Positions 12,661 through 23,826 of a stretch of 64,000 nucleotides of DNA are shown piece after piece. The translations under genes and the position numbers were made by a program. How positions within the stretch are numbered: the first letter of the stretch is position 1; each line of letters starts with the position of its first letter. Origin of the DNA: Pseudogymnoascus destructans (Eukaryota; Ascomycota; Leotiomycetes; Thelebolales; Thelebolaceae); NCBI RefSeq assembly GCF_001641265.1, contig NW_020167539.1:248001-312000 (forward strand). The letters are read 5' to 3'. The notes under the pieces are model-generated. The model worked only from the letters and a program-made list of their open reading frames with translations. It ran no database searches and was not told the origin of the DNA.

Positions 12661-12922
12661 TACAATCGTTGTTGTGGTGAAGATGCTGAACTGAGAATCG
12701 CTATTGCGATAACCATTTCATGACTATTTAGGCTTAGCTCCAAGAACATACAAGGCCCCAACCCCTGCAACGTGGGCAGCTCGAAGCAATCTGTGAAGAA
12801 GCTGGCCCAGCATCAATTGGCCAGTCACAACGGCCTCGATTAATATCTATTTGGCACTGTGCAGTTATACGGAAATGCTCTTCGACCCTTGAACGCCCTG
12901 TGAAAAAACACCCTCGAACGCG

Positions 12923-14608
12923 ATGAAGTGCTCGCCTTTCCTGCTCAAAGGCTATGTCTATCACAGCGTTGAACGACGGGTTACCAGCAGCTTGCGCGCG
13001 ACGTCAGAGCCTAAACCGCCGCTAGCTATTCGCAGAGTAGGTGCGCAGAGATGGAAGCCGAGGGAGGATAAATACAAGGCGCAAGAGAAGGAGCTCAACG
13101 GGAAGGGCATGGAGCTTCAGGAAGAGGAGAGATCACCAAGTGATGATGCGGAGGGAGGGGAAAAGGAGAATAAGTCGTCAAGTAATGGTTATCTAGATGA
13201 TGAAATAGGAAGCGCAAGAGAGAGGCAGGCAAGAACACCGTGGCAGAGGGAAGGACCGGAGAGCCCTCCAGTGAGAAAGTTGCGCAGCGCTGGTGCCATG
13301 ACCAAAGGTATATCCTCTTTCTCGCCTGCCCGAGGAAGGCCCGAACTAATATGCAACCCAGGAAAACTTCTGACAACCCCATCCCGACTCCTCAAGCTTA
13401 TACTTCCTCTCACTACGCTCGACAAAAACTCTGACAGGAAAGACATCGAGCCGCTCGCCCTCCTCGTCCACCCCCAGCAACCACTCTCCTACCTCGGGCG
13501 CCTCATCCAATCCGAGCTCCCAATGTTAAAAAACAAGGACGGCCAAGACAAAATCCCCAAAGTCTGGTTCCGCGCCGAAGACTCCGCCCAAGAGGAAGAG
13601 AGCGAAGACGGGAAGCACGACAGCCACAAAGTCGACGACATACAAGCCGGAGTGGAAGAAGGCATCGACGAGCACATGGTAGACGGCAAGCTCGTCAAGA
13701 CCGGCAAGATCAGCAAAGACGACCTCGAAGACTCCTTCCATGGCGAGAACATCGCCAAGTCACTCCGCGGCGGCCCTGGCGAGGGCGGCATCGAGACGTA
13801 CTCGGGCCTCGGCCACGACCAGCCCAGTGCCGCTGAGAAGAAGCGCAAGTTCGTGCGCTGGTCGACTAGCACTGAGATTGGGGATTTCATCCGCGACGCG
13901 GCGCGCGGGAAGGAGTTCGCGATTGAGATTGAGGGGAGTCGTGAGGGGGATATTTGTGTGGGCGTGCCCAGTTTCGCGGACCGGACGCATTACTTGCGTG
14001 TAAGGCTTCGGAAACTGGCGAGGAGGCTGGATGGAATGGCGAAGATCAAGAAGGAGTGCGATGACCTGGCACATCGCAGCGCGCAACGGTTGGCGATGGG
14101 GGGGTTCGGCATCCTTGTCGCGTGGTGGGCGTCGATTTACCATTTTACGTTTCAGACAGACTATGGGTGGGATACGATGGAGCCGATTACCGTAAGTCCA
14201 TTTACATTGGTGTGACCGGATAGGATGAATGCTGACAGTATACAGTACCTAGCTGGGCTCTCGACGATCATGATCGGTTACCTCTACTTCCTCTGGCATA
14301 ACCGCGAGGTGTCGTACCGCTCGGCGCTGCATGCCACGGTCTCGCACCAGCAGAACCGACTGTATACCGTACGCGGCCTCGATATCGGTACGTGGGAGTC
14401 GCTAGTGGAGGAGGCGAACTCGCTGCGGAAGGAGGTCAAGAAGGTGGCTGAAGAGTATGATGTGGAATGGAACGAGATGCAGGACGAGGCGAGCGAGATC
14501 GTGCATGAGGCGTTGAGGAAGGAGAGGAGGAAGAAAGAGAGGGCGAGGGACGATGATGAGGATAAGGAAGATGATGACTCGGAGGGGAAGGGGAGTACAA
14601 AGGATTGA
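12923..14608 (+). CDS. mcu: Mitochondrial calcium uniporter, pore-forming subunit
   Basis: Inner-membrane channel for Ca2+ uptake into the mitochondrial matrix. Exons: 12923..13307, 13362..14191 and 14246..14608, about 525 aa. The 54-nt first intron (GTATAT donor, CTAAT branch, CCCAG acceptor) is a multiple of three and leaves the frame open if retained; splicing gives AMTKG-KLLTTPSRLLKL. The second intron interrupts the signature between EPIT and YLAG. Domain order: basic leader, disordered acidic linker (about 45–125), matrix N-terminal domain (about 130–330), coiled coil 1, first membrane helix (about 371–390, GGFGILVAWWASIYHF), the pore motif WDTMEPITY (about 397–405), second helix (STIMIGYLYFLW), then a coiled coil and highly charged tail. 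WDxxEP is the diagnostic selectivity-filter motif. The identification is secure. Confidence 0.95.
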
Positions 14609-14857
14609 TGGACAGGCGGGTATAGTACCATTTGACACCGTTTTAGCGAGCATAAAGAATACAATTGGATATACTTTTAACACGAGTAAACCAATACTTC
14701 CACGATGGACTTTGCACTGACCCATTCCCAAGTGCTCATCTTCCAAGCAATCTGATATGGCCGCTTCATGCTACCTCATTACGCCACCCCTATTGCTCAA
14801 TAGTTACCTCGCCGCAGCGTCATCAGCTAGTCCCATCACATCGATCCCACAGCAACA

Positions 14858-16537
14858 CTAGCAGCACAACATGGTGCAAGACTCCAAAACATCATTCACT
14901 TGGGCCATCGCAGTCTTTACTCGACATTTCCAGCACTCCCCCTTTTTGGACTTGAGCGAGGGCTCCGATGAAGGCTCGGTCGATCCATCAGGCTCTTGAC
15001 CTGAGGCAGCTGGGACTAACAGCAAACTAGGCAAGTGGTCGGGGTGATTCTCCAAGCTACCCGCTGGCAGAGCATGTGGCAGGGTTTGTGGCGCCGAAAT
15101 CTCACCCGCAACCGTGGATGGCGTAATTTCCTGTGGCGGTAGGTCGCACGTCTTGACACGGCGATGACGGCACGGTTGCGGAAAAATAGCTCGTCGTCGT
15201 TCTGTGTTTGGCCCGTCAGCCTGGGCCTGCGATGCCGTAGCAACAACCGCGGTGCTTGATATAAAGCGGACTCTTTGCCCTGGCTTTCGTTTCCCTTTCG
15301 GCTTTACAGGGCGTGCAGGAACCGGCTCGCTGGACCGTCTTGAAGACCTTGAACCGCCTGTAGTCATAGGCGCTGAGCTGATTCTTCTCCCTGTGGTAGT
15401 TGCTTCCTGGGTGCGGGCCGTGGTGGGACGCGCCTCTGCTCGCGCAAACGGATGCAGTTCCAACGAAGTCACGCCGTGCCCGCTTCTTGGAGGCCTGAAC
15501 CGTGGAGCACCACTAACAGCGGTATTTGGAACAGAGACACATCGTCTACGGGATGGGACCATATCCCATGGCCCACAGAGCCCGTGTCCATGTGCCAATC
15601 CTGATGCTCGGTTGCCAGCTCTGCTCAACGGCTCGTAACCGAAGAAAAGCTGTACACGAGCCGTGGCTCGTTGAAAACCGCCGGTGCGAGCTGGGGTGCT
15701 TGACACAGCGCGTGGTCGTCGCTGTTGTTGTGCTGCGGTCCAGGAGGGCATTCCTGGTGGAGTTGCTGGGCGCTCAATAGGAGGCTCAATAGGGCTAAGA
15801 GGCTGAGCATAAATTTCACGGAATACAATCTCCTGCATTTCAGAAGTACCACAGTCAATGCTTGACTTGGCGGCCCATTTGGGCTTGTTTGCGATTGGAT
15901 TGTAGCCTTCGGGCCATGATAGCTTTATGGTGCCTACATCCTCGTCCGAAAATGAAGCAAGTCGATGGATCATGCCGCTGATTGAGAACTCGCCTCTGAT
16001 AGGACTGGCCTTGGGCGGTTGCTTCAGTATGGATGCTGAGGCTGAAGACGACGATAGGTCCGACGTTGAGCGAGGGCGGGTGAGGGTCCTAACGGGAGAC
16101 GGGGTACTGATAGTGCGGATAGTCGCCATCGACGACTTTTGTTCGATAATGGTGGTCAGGGCCGTCCCATGGCCATAAAGAATCGGGGTATTCCCAACAG
16201 GTAATCCTACGTCGGAGTTCTCATCGACGCCCAGAAGTGGTGGTGGCTGCTCTTCAGTTGTTGAGGGTCGAACAGAGCTGCCAATGGCCTGCCATTTCTC
16301 AATCTTGAATCCGCCGTCTTCACTGGCATGAGGTGAAACGTATTCAGCAGCAAATATGGACCCGTGGGAACTAGGGATGGATTCCGACGAGTCTAGTCGT
16401 CGGGCAAAAGACGATTTTCGACTAACTTTTTTCGCAGATTTGGCAGTGATCGTAACAGGCTTGGTATTCGTATGTGGTATGAGAGGTGATCGAATGTTAC
16501 CTGGAGCGTCGGAGTCGAGGAGGCTCTCTTCAGCCAT
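14858..16537 (-). CDS. Disordered Ser/Pro/Arg-rich protein of unknown function
   Basis: Single exon, about 559 aa from MAEESLLDSD. I chose this ATG (16537) because it has A at -3 and G at +4; another in-frame ATG lies 18 nt upstream. Composition is mostly disordered and basic with many potential phosphosites (RSTSDLSSSSASAS, RSSRRSSEP). One short ordered-looking block occurs near residues 215–280 (IKLSWPEGYNPIANKPKWAAK, then EMQEIVFREIYAQPL and RPATPPGMPSW). The C-terminus is cysteine-bearing (GECWKCRVK and CTMLCC), which could bind metal or be lipidated, but this is inference. It is convergent with the uniporter gene and lies 283 bp downstream of TFB1 on the same strand. No family recognised. 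Confidence 0.7.
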   Translation of the reverse strand: MAEESLLDSDAPGNIRSPLIPHTNTKPVTITAKSAKKVSRKSSFARRLDSSESIPSSHGSIFAAEYVSPHASEDGGFKIEKWQAIGSSVRPSTTEEQPPPLLGVDENSDVGLPVGNTPILYGHGTALTTIIEQKSSMATIRTISTPSPVRTLTRPRSTSDLSSSSASASILKQPPKASPIRGEFSISGMIHRLASFSDEDVGTIKLSWPEGYNPIANKPKWAAKSSIDCGTSEMQEIVFREIYAQPLSPIEPPIERPATPPGMPSWTAAQQQRRPRAVSSTPARTGGFQRATARVQLFFGYEPLSRAGNRASGLAHGHGLCGPWDMVPSRRRCVSVPNTAVSGAPRFRPPRSGHGVTSLELHPFARAEARPTTARTQEATTTGRRISSAPMTTGGSRSSRRSSEPVPARPVKPKGKRKPGQRVRFISSTAVVATASQAQADGPNTERRRAIFPQPCRHRRVKTCDLPPQEITPSTVAGEISAPQTLPHALPAGSLENHPDHLPSLLLVPAASGQEPDGSTEPSSEPSLKSKKGECWKCRVKTAMAQVNDVLESCTMLCC

Positions 16538-16820
16538 GATTGTATCAAGAACCATGAACCATCTGGTCAGCGAGCGAAACTTCCAACTACCAGGCTCCAA
16601 CAATTCCGTGATGTGCCTGCTCTGGCACGTTGGAAAGTAAAAAGCGAAAGAACAAGAATATTGTGGTTAAGTGGTTTCGATAAGGTACCATTAGCTGTCG
16701 AGGAATATCATCTAATACACCTCTCTTGCATCCACCGAGGCAAGAGCGATGGTTCACTCTGGGCGCGCCTTCCCATAGTGCCATCTTTCAATAACAGAAC
16801 CAGCCTAGCGCATCCCCGAA

Positions 16821-18781
16821 TTATTTTCGCGATGTATCAACACCCTCTGCTGCCAGCGCCTTCCTATATTCCTTCGAGGCTTTATCCAGAGCGAAAATAG
16901 TAGGCTCCAGCATCTCCCGTACCACCTTCTCGCCCCCACCGACCAACTCTGGTTTATACTGCATTTTCTTGCCAGTCTTCTCCCATAGTTCCCTAATCTG
17001 TTGCTTCTGGCTTTTAATCAGATCATTCCTTTCCTTTTCTGCATCGGCGGCAACAGCATTAATGCGATCCAAGGCTCTCTCCAGTGTTTCTACCAACTTC
17101 GCCAGTTCTCCAGCACGGTCAGGGTCACCACATAAGAATATAGACCAAAAGTGATGTAAGAATTCCGTGGTGGTTGCGTGCGTAAGTGTAAGGCGATCGA
17201 AGAGAGCCTGAGAAAGACCAGACAGGTTTGATTGGGGATCCGAGCCGTCCATTCGCGTTCGCTGCTGAGTGATGCCTTCAAATATTTGTTTTTGCGCATC
17301 GATGAAGCTGCTTCTGCTTCCAACGTGGGGCGACCTATCTTCATCGTCATCGCTATCACTCTCCTCATTCACTCCGATCGCAGTGCGAAGATCAAGTCCG
17401 CCAGCAGCGTCGGTGTCCATGAGCTCTGGGTCGAGGTCCGTATTTAATTCCATTAATAACTCATTCGGATCCTGTTTAGCATATACCGCTGCTTCAGCGG
17501 ATATTTGAGATTTATCATTGGAGAAGAACTGGCTCTGCTCTTTGATATTCAGCATTATCCGGTTCTCTTCCTCCCCCGCTTGAAGATCTCGCAAGGCCAA
17601 TTCGTTAAATGTTCTCTCATCCAGGCCGATTGGAGCCGCTGGATCAACATCTGACTGCGCGACATTTTCCATTATCTTTTCGCTCAAACTGTTCAGTGTG
17701 CGGATAATTGGCGCTTTGGCTGATGACGAGGGCCTCATGGTAAAATCTTGTCGATTGCCCCCTTTGCTGCCACCCTGGTTTTCCTCATTGCCCTCTATGT
17801 CAATGACATGCGGGATATGTGCTGATGCTAATCTCTGGCTAAGGATGTCGGAGTTGGAAGCATCAAGATATCGGTCAAAGGTAGAATCGCTACTATCGGC
17901 CTCCACAATTCGTTCACCCTTCAATTTCTTGAAAAGCCGACTGAGAAAAAATCTCGACCAGAACTCACTCTCATTAAGTTTCGGGACATTCTCATCATAT
18001 ACCCTCTTGACAAGGGGATGTTGACTAAATATAAGTTGCACCTGTTCTTTGCTGATTCGCAGCTTCAATTCGCCATCCTCTTGCCGGGGCTTTACGACCG
18101 AGAGGACGTTGTAGGCACCACGCTGCTGATTGTTTTCAACAGCATAAGCCCGCAGAAGATTAATTCGAGTTGACCAAAACTGGGTATTAAACTGGGTATT
18201 TGAGGTGGTGTCAGGCTTTGTGCGCCTTGCCTCTTCATAGGTTTGAAGCAGCAGTGGGTCTTTCCTCATCAATGCTTGTTGTAACTCGAAATCATTTTTC
18301 AGCTGGTTGTCGTCGTACCATGCAGGAGTCCCGGACGGTTTTGATGCAACGGCACTCGCGATAGCCATTGCGCCCGGGGCGCCGTTGGCGCCATTGGCCT
18401 TTACAATGCTTGGCTCTCCCGCCTTTAGGGACGCAATTAGGCTGGTCAAGACATCTTTTATGGCGTTTGCTTCACTGCGAGGCTCTGATGGCGCGTTAAA
18501 ATGGAAGAGATGTGTGACTGGCTCTGGGGCTTCAGGAGGTTTGACGAATATCTTGAGCATTACCTTCTCCGCAGTTTCTGGCGTCTGCTGGAGATCTATG
18601 CCAAATTAGCTCATGCTGGCCCTGAGAGCGCGCTGGACATACTTGTAATATCAGCAATATTAATGGTGATTCCAGCTAGACCTGCCGCCGTCGGCGTCCA
18701 TACCATCGACGTCTGGTCTGGTGATAGTGTCACTGTGCCATCTTTCTTTTTATAAGCGGCAGAACCTCTGGGACTTGCCAT
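16821..18781 (-). CDS. tfb1: TFIIH core subunit Tfb1/p62
   Basis: Structural subunit of the general transcription and nucleotide-excision-repair factor TFIIH, nuclear. Exons 18781..18643 and 18595..16821, about 637 aa. The 47-nt intron has a GTATGT donor and CATAG acceptor and joins as NIADITN-LQQTPETAEKV. Domain order: N-terminal PH-like domain (residues 1 to about 110, MASPRGSAAYKKKDGTVTLS onwards), a linker with GAPGAMAIASAV, then BSD domains (about 165–290). The second BSD carries ESEFWSRFFLSRLFKKLKGE, the most telling segment. The C-terminal third is helical, including TTEFLHHFWSIFLCGD. Length and architecture fit fungal p62. The start was chosen because exon 1 supplies the PH-domain N-terminus missing from the long exon. 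Confidence 0.93.
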
Positions 18782-19478
18782 AATGCCGAGAGAAGTCTAG
18801 GTTTATCCTTCCACACGGACACTTGGCTGTGACTTGTGTACCAGATGTGAGGCTACCATTATCTGCCTACATGAAGCAAGGCTCACGTTAAGTCGTCACC
18901 TGGGCAGACTCTTTTCTTTGCTGTTGTCCAGTGATCTGTTCTCCAGGGTGTGCCTAATATGATCGACAATGCCTCCTTTGCTGCCCCAAGCCAGATTCTC
19001 TTTGTCGGCCTCAGTACTAGCCGTAAATATGAAGCATCTGTGTTTGAGCTTTGAAACCTCTTGAAAGATCACTGACGATATAATCCATATAATCTTCAAG
19101 GTACAGGCCGCTAAAATGTATATCCGATCGGCCGTCGTATCCGATTGCCAAGGCTACGTACTTGGAGTAAATTGGAGTAAAGTAAACAGACGGGCCAATA
19201 GAATTCGCCCGGCATAAACAAAATGACTGCTGACAAATCAACATCGGGATCCCCGGACCACCTTGGGTAGAACGCGAAGAGAAGCCAAGGTTAGAGCCGA
19301 GTCCCGTGATGTCCCCTTGCCCCAGAAAGGTTATGCTGTCACTCGCTCAAGAAGTAGTTCCAAAGTCCCTATTATTTTATCCCTCATCCCTCAATTATTC
19401 CTCGACAAACTGGAGCTGAATGACCGAACCTTCGTTTTCCAACTTTCCCAATTGCCATACCTGCGTTGATTTGACACA
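18782..19478. other. Divergent promoter region between TFB1 and KGD1
   Basis: About 700 bp separate the TFB1 start on the minus strand from the 2-oxoglutarate dehydrogenase start on the plus strand. It should carry both promoters. No further gene seen. Confidence 0.6.
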
Positions 19479-22400
19479 ATGCTTAGAACTTCACTTAGAA
19501 AGTCGAGCAGTCAGCTCTTGAGAGCTGGCTGCCAGGCACGCTCCTTGTCAGCCACCTCGAGCTCTAGAGCCACCCTTTTCTCATCACCCAGTCCTCTGAA
19601 GTCGTCAATCGCTTCAAAACGTCGTCCGTTGGCGGTTGCCGCCCAAAAACGATATGCTGCTGCCGTCGCCAACGCGCCGGAACCAAACGACAGCTTCCTC
19701 TCCGGCAACACGGCAAACTATATCGACGAGATGTACTTGTCGTGGAAGGAGGACCCGTCGAGCGTCCACGTCTCGTGGCAAGTATATTTCAAGAACATGG
19801 AGAGCGGCGATATGCCAATGTCGCAAGCTTTCACTCCTCCGCCTACCTTGGTGCCTACACCAGCCGGTGGCGTCCCCTCGTTCATGCCAGGTTCGGCAAC
19901 CGGACCAGGTAACGATGTCACGAATCACTTGAAGGTCCAGCTCCTCGTTCGCGCATACCAGGCTCGTGGACACCACAAGGCTCGTATTGATCCTCTCGGC
20001 ATCCGTGGCGAGGCAAAGGAGTTTGGATACAGCAACCCGAAAGAACTACACCTCGACCACTACAACTTCACGGAGAAGGATCTTGATTCCGAATACACCT
20101 TGGGCCCCGGCATTCTGCCTAGGTTTAAGAAGGATGGCCGCGAGAAGATGACTCTGCGCGAGATCATTGCCGCTTGCGAGAACATCTACTGTGGATCATA
20201 TGGTGTCGAATACATTCACATCCCGGACAGGGAACAGTGCGACTGGCTCAGAGAGCGTATCGAAATCCCACAGCCATACAAATACTCCGTCGACGAGAAG
20301 CGCCGCATCCTGGACCGTCTTATCTGGTCGTCCAGCTTTGAGGCTTTCTCCGCCACAAAATACCCCAACGACAAGCGTTTCGGTCTGGAAGGTTGCGAGA
20401 CCCTCGTTCCCGGAATGAAGGCTCTCATCGATCGCAGTGTCGACTATGGTGTCAAGGACATTGTCATTGGTATGCCCCATCGTGGACGCCTGAACGTCCT
20501 CTCCAACGTTGTTCGCAAGCCGAATGAGTCTATTTTCAGCGAGTTCGGCGGAACCGCCGCCGGTGAGGATGAGGGATCTGGTGATGTCAAGTACCATTTG
20601 GGAATGAACTTTGAGCGCCCAACCCCCTCCGGAAAGCGTGTCCAGCTTTCTCTCGTTGCCAACCCATCTCATTTGGAGGCTGAGGACCCCGTCGTCCTTG
20701 GCAAGACCCGCGCCATCCAGCACTACAACAACGATGAGAAGAACCACACTACCGCCATGGGTGTTCTTCTCCACGGTGACGCTGCCTTCGCTGCTCAGGG
20801 TGTTGTGTACGAATGTCTCGGATTCCACTCTCTTCCAGCCTACTCTACTGGTGGTACCATCCATCTCGTTGTGAACAACCAGATTGGTTTCACCACTGAT
20901 CCTCGTTTCGCCCGCTCCACCGCATACTGTACCGATATCGCCAAGGCTATTGATGCCCCAGTCTTCCACGTCAACGCCGATGATGTTGAGGCTGTCAACT
21001 ACGTCTGCCAGCTTGCCGCTGATTGGCGTGCTGAGTTCCGCTCTGACGTTGTCATCGATCTTGTCTGCTACAGAAAGCACGGTCACAACGAGACCGATCA
21101 GCCTTCATTCACCCAGCCATTGATGTATAAGCGCATCCAAGACCACGAGCCACAAATCGACATCTACGTTAGCCAGCTCCTCAAGGACGGTACGTTCACA
21201 AAGGATGATATTGATGAGCACAAGAAGTGGGTTTGGGGTATGCTTGAGGAGTCCTTTGCCAAGAGCAAGGATTACCAGCCAACCTCTAAGGAGTGGACCA
21301 CATCCGCCTGGAACGGCTTCAAGTCGCCAAAGGAGCTCGCCACCGAGGTTCTCCCACACCCACCGACTGGTGTTAAGAAGGAGACCTTGGAGCACATCGG
21401 CACCACCATTGGTACGGCTCCCGATGAGTTCAACGTTCACCGCAACCTGAAGCGCATTCTCGCCAATAGAGTCAAGACTGTCAACGAGGGCCAGAATATT
21501 GATTGGTCGACTGCTGAGGCCTTGGCCTTTGGATCTCTCGTTACCGAGGGCCACCACGTCCGTGTCTCTGGACAGGATGTTGAGCGTGGTACTTTCTCCC
21601 AGCGTCACGCTGTCTTCCACGACCAAGAGAACGAGGCGACGTTCACTCCTCTTCAACACGTCAGCAAAGACCAAGGCAAGTTTGTCATCTCCAACTCCTC
21701 GCTGAGCGAGTTTGGCTGCTTGGGCTTTGAGTACGGTTACTCTCTCACTTCACCAAACGCCCTTGTTATGTGGGAGGCTCAATTCGGTGACTTTGCCAAC
21801 AATGCTCAATGTATTATCGATCAGTTCATCGCTTCCGGAGAAGTCAAGTGGATGCAGAGATCTGGACTTGTCATGTCCCTTCCCCACGGATACGACGGAC
21901 AAGGACCCGAGCATTCCTCTGGCCGTATGGAGCGTTACCTCCAGCTCTCAAACGAAGAGCCCCGCGTCTACCCAAGCCCTGAGAAGCTGGACCGTCTCCA
22001 CCAGGACTGCAACATGCAGATCGCCTACATGACCTCGCCGTCTAACCTGTTCCACATCCTCCGTAGACAGATGAACAGACAATTCAGGAAACGTAAGTCC
22101 CCCCCCCCCAACCACCCAAGCCACACCTAACTAACTCGCCAGCTCTCATCATCTTCTTCTCCAAGTCCCTCCTCCGCCACCCCCTCGCCCGCTCCTCCAT
22201 CGACGAGTTCGTCGGCGACACCCAATTCCGCCCCATCATCCCCGAGACCGAGCACGGCGGTGCCGCCGTCGACCCCGAGGACATCAAGCGCGTGGTCCTC
22301 TGTACTGGCCAGGTCTACGCCGCGCTGCACAAGCACCGCCTCGACAAGGGAATCACCGACACCGCCATCACGCGTATCGAGCAGCTCAACCCCTTCCCTT

Positions 22401-22681
22401 GGCAGCAGGTCAAGGAGAACCTCGATAGCTACCCTAACGCTGAGACGATCGTGTGGTGTCAGGAGGAGCCGCTCAATGCGGGTGCTTGGACCTTCACGCA
22501 GCCGCGTATCGAGACTATCCTTAACGTCACTGAGCACCACAACAGGAAACACGTCATGTATGCTGGACGTAACCCTAGTGCCTCGGTTGCTACGGGTCTT
22601 AAGGCTAGCCATCTTAAGGAGGAGAGCGAGTTGCTTGAGATGGCTTTTGAGGTTAGGCAGGAGAAGCTTAAGGGGGAGTAG
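19479..22681 (+). CDS. kgd1: 2-oxoglutarate dehydrogenase E1 component, mitochondrial
   Basis: Thiamine-diphosphate-dependent E1 of the 2-oxoglutarate dehydrogenase complex, TCA cycle, matrix. Exons 19479..22092 and 22143..22681, about 1050 aa, the usual family length. The 50-nt intron has donor GTAAGT, a run of about 11 C, a CTAACTAAC branch and CCAG acceptor; it joins as NRQFRK-PLIIFFSKS. The first 45 or so residues are a targeting sequence (RKSSSQLLRAGCQARSLS). Then come an N-terminal FLSGNTANYIDEMYLSWKED region, GMPHRGRLNVLSNV (about 330), GDAAFAAQGVVYE (about 430) and NNQIGFTTDPRFARS (about 466), which form the ThDP and substrate site. The C-terminal half has LPHGYDGQGPEHSS and PLNAGAWTF. 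Strong codon bias suggests high expression. The identification is secure. Confidence 0.97.
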
Positions 22682-23826
22682 ATTAGTTGTTGGTGGGTAG
22701 ATGATTAATTGCAGTTAAGGTAGTCCCGGGAGAAGAGCCGGGGTGGATAGATGATTAATTGCAGTTAAGTTAGGCCCGGGAGAAGAGCCGGGTGGATAGA
22801 TGGAACCTAGAGATGTGATGTAACAAGATGGGTAGGGGGGTGGGGGGGGGGTTGGTGGGTTTCGTTTGTCATTGGCATACATGGGTGCTCTACGGAGTGC
22901 GGGCCTCGTTGTATTACTGTCTCTGTTGTGCATTCAAATAAAATGAATACATTTTTCGTTCTAGCTATATTTTTTTGTATAAAAATGCCATATATAAGTC
23001 ACGTGTAGTTGTTGTTCCTTTCTTGCCTTATATAAAAAGGGGGGTTTCAGGACGAGGCGGAAGGAGCCGTAGCCGCGCACTCCTTCGTACCTTCCTCTTT
23101 ACTTGAAGTAGAAGAAATATGAAACTCACACACATATCACGTGCCCCATACACAAACTCTCCAGCTCTCTCTCAGTATTGACTCCCTATGAGCATAGCAC
23201 AAGCCTACATGCCAGGAGCGAAAAGGAGACAATAGCAAAGCCCATTCTAGAAAACTACCTCATCCTAAGGTAAATAAGCTACCTACTATAATACAACCAG
23301 AAAAACATCATCCATCCATCCATACCATTCATCGCAGATTGTACACAACACAACCCCGCCTTAGTGTCGAGGAGAGATGCCCAAACGCGCAACGCACACA
23401 GCACACACACAGTATACCCTCCTCTTCCTGCTCATACCCTTTTGCGCGTCCAGCCCGCCTGCCGATGTATGAATCCACCCGTCCTACCCGTAATAACCCC
23501 CCCGGCCAAATAACGAAGCAATGAGAAGAATGGTAATATGATATGATGGTCTGCCGCCGCAAACCCCAGCCGGGACAACAAAGAGGCGGCAGTAAGAGGA
23601 GAGATTAGAAGGGTCGTCGGCAAGCAAGCGGAGGGTTTGGGGAATTATGTGTTTTTTTTATATATATGTTCTTGCGTTTTTGTGCAGGAAAGCACGCACG
23701 CTGCATTTTTTTTGTACCAAAATGCCCCCAAGAAACGGGCAGCTAGCTAGCTAGCTGACAGACAGCCCGCCGCGGTGGCACGCGCGCGCGCCCAGGAATC
23801 GGCAGAGTTTCGCTCGCTGCACCACT
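22682..23826. other. Convergent 3' flanks of KGD1 and the GDP-mannose pyrophosphorylase gene
   Basis: About 1.1 kb between two stop codons on opposite strands. It holds the tandem duplication above and AT-rich, homopolymer-bearing sequence. Near 23746–23757 there are tandem AGCT units. No gene seen. Confidence 0.55.
22692..22803. repeat. 50-bp tandem duplication in the KGD1 3' flank
   Basis: A 50-bp unit with core GATGATTAATTGCAGTTAAG followed by CCCGGGAGAAGAGCCG occurs at about 22692–22740 and 22741–22790. A partial third copy (GGTGGATAGATGG) follows. The two copies differ at only a few positions. It starts 11 bp after the stop codon, so it is probably transcribed as 3' UTR. Confidence 0.85.

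Noticed and set aside
15016..15858. Several open frames on both strands within the disordered 559-aa gene
   Set aside because: They overlap a single uninterrupted frame of much greater length and show no domains.
20196..21674. Long minus-strand open frames (296 and 189 codons) opposite KGD1
   Set aside because: They mirror a strongly codon-biased gene on the plus strand and have no recognisable features; antisense shadows.
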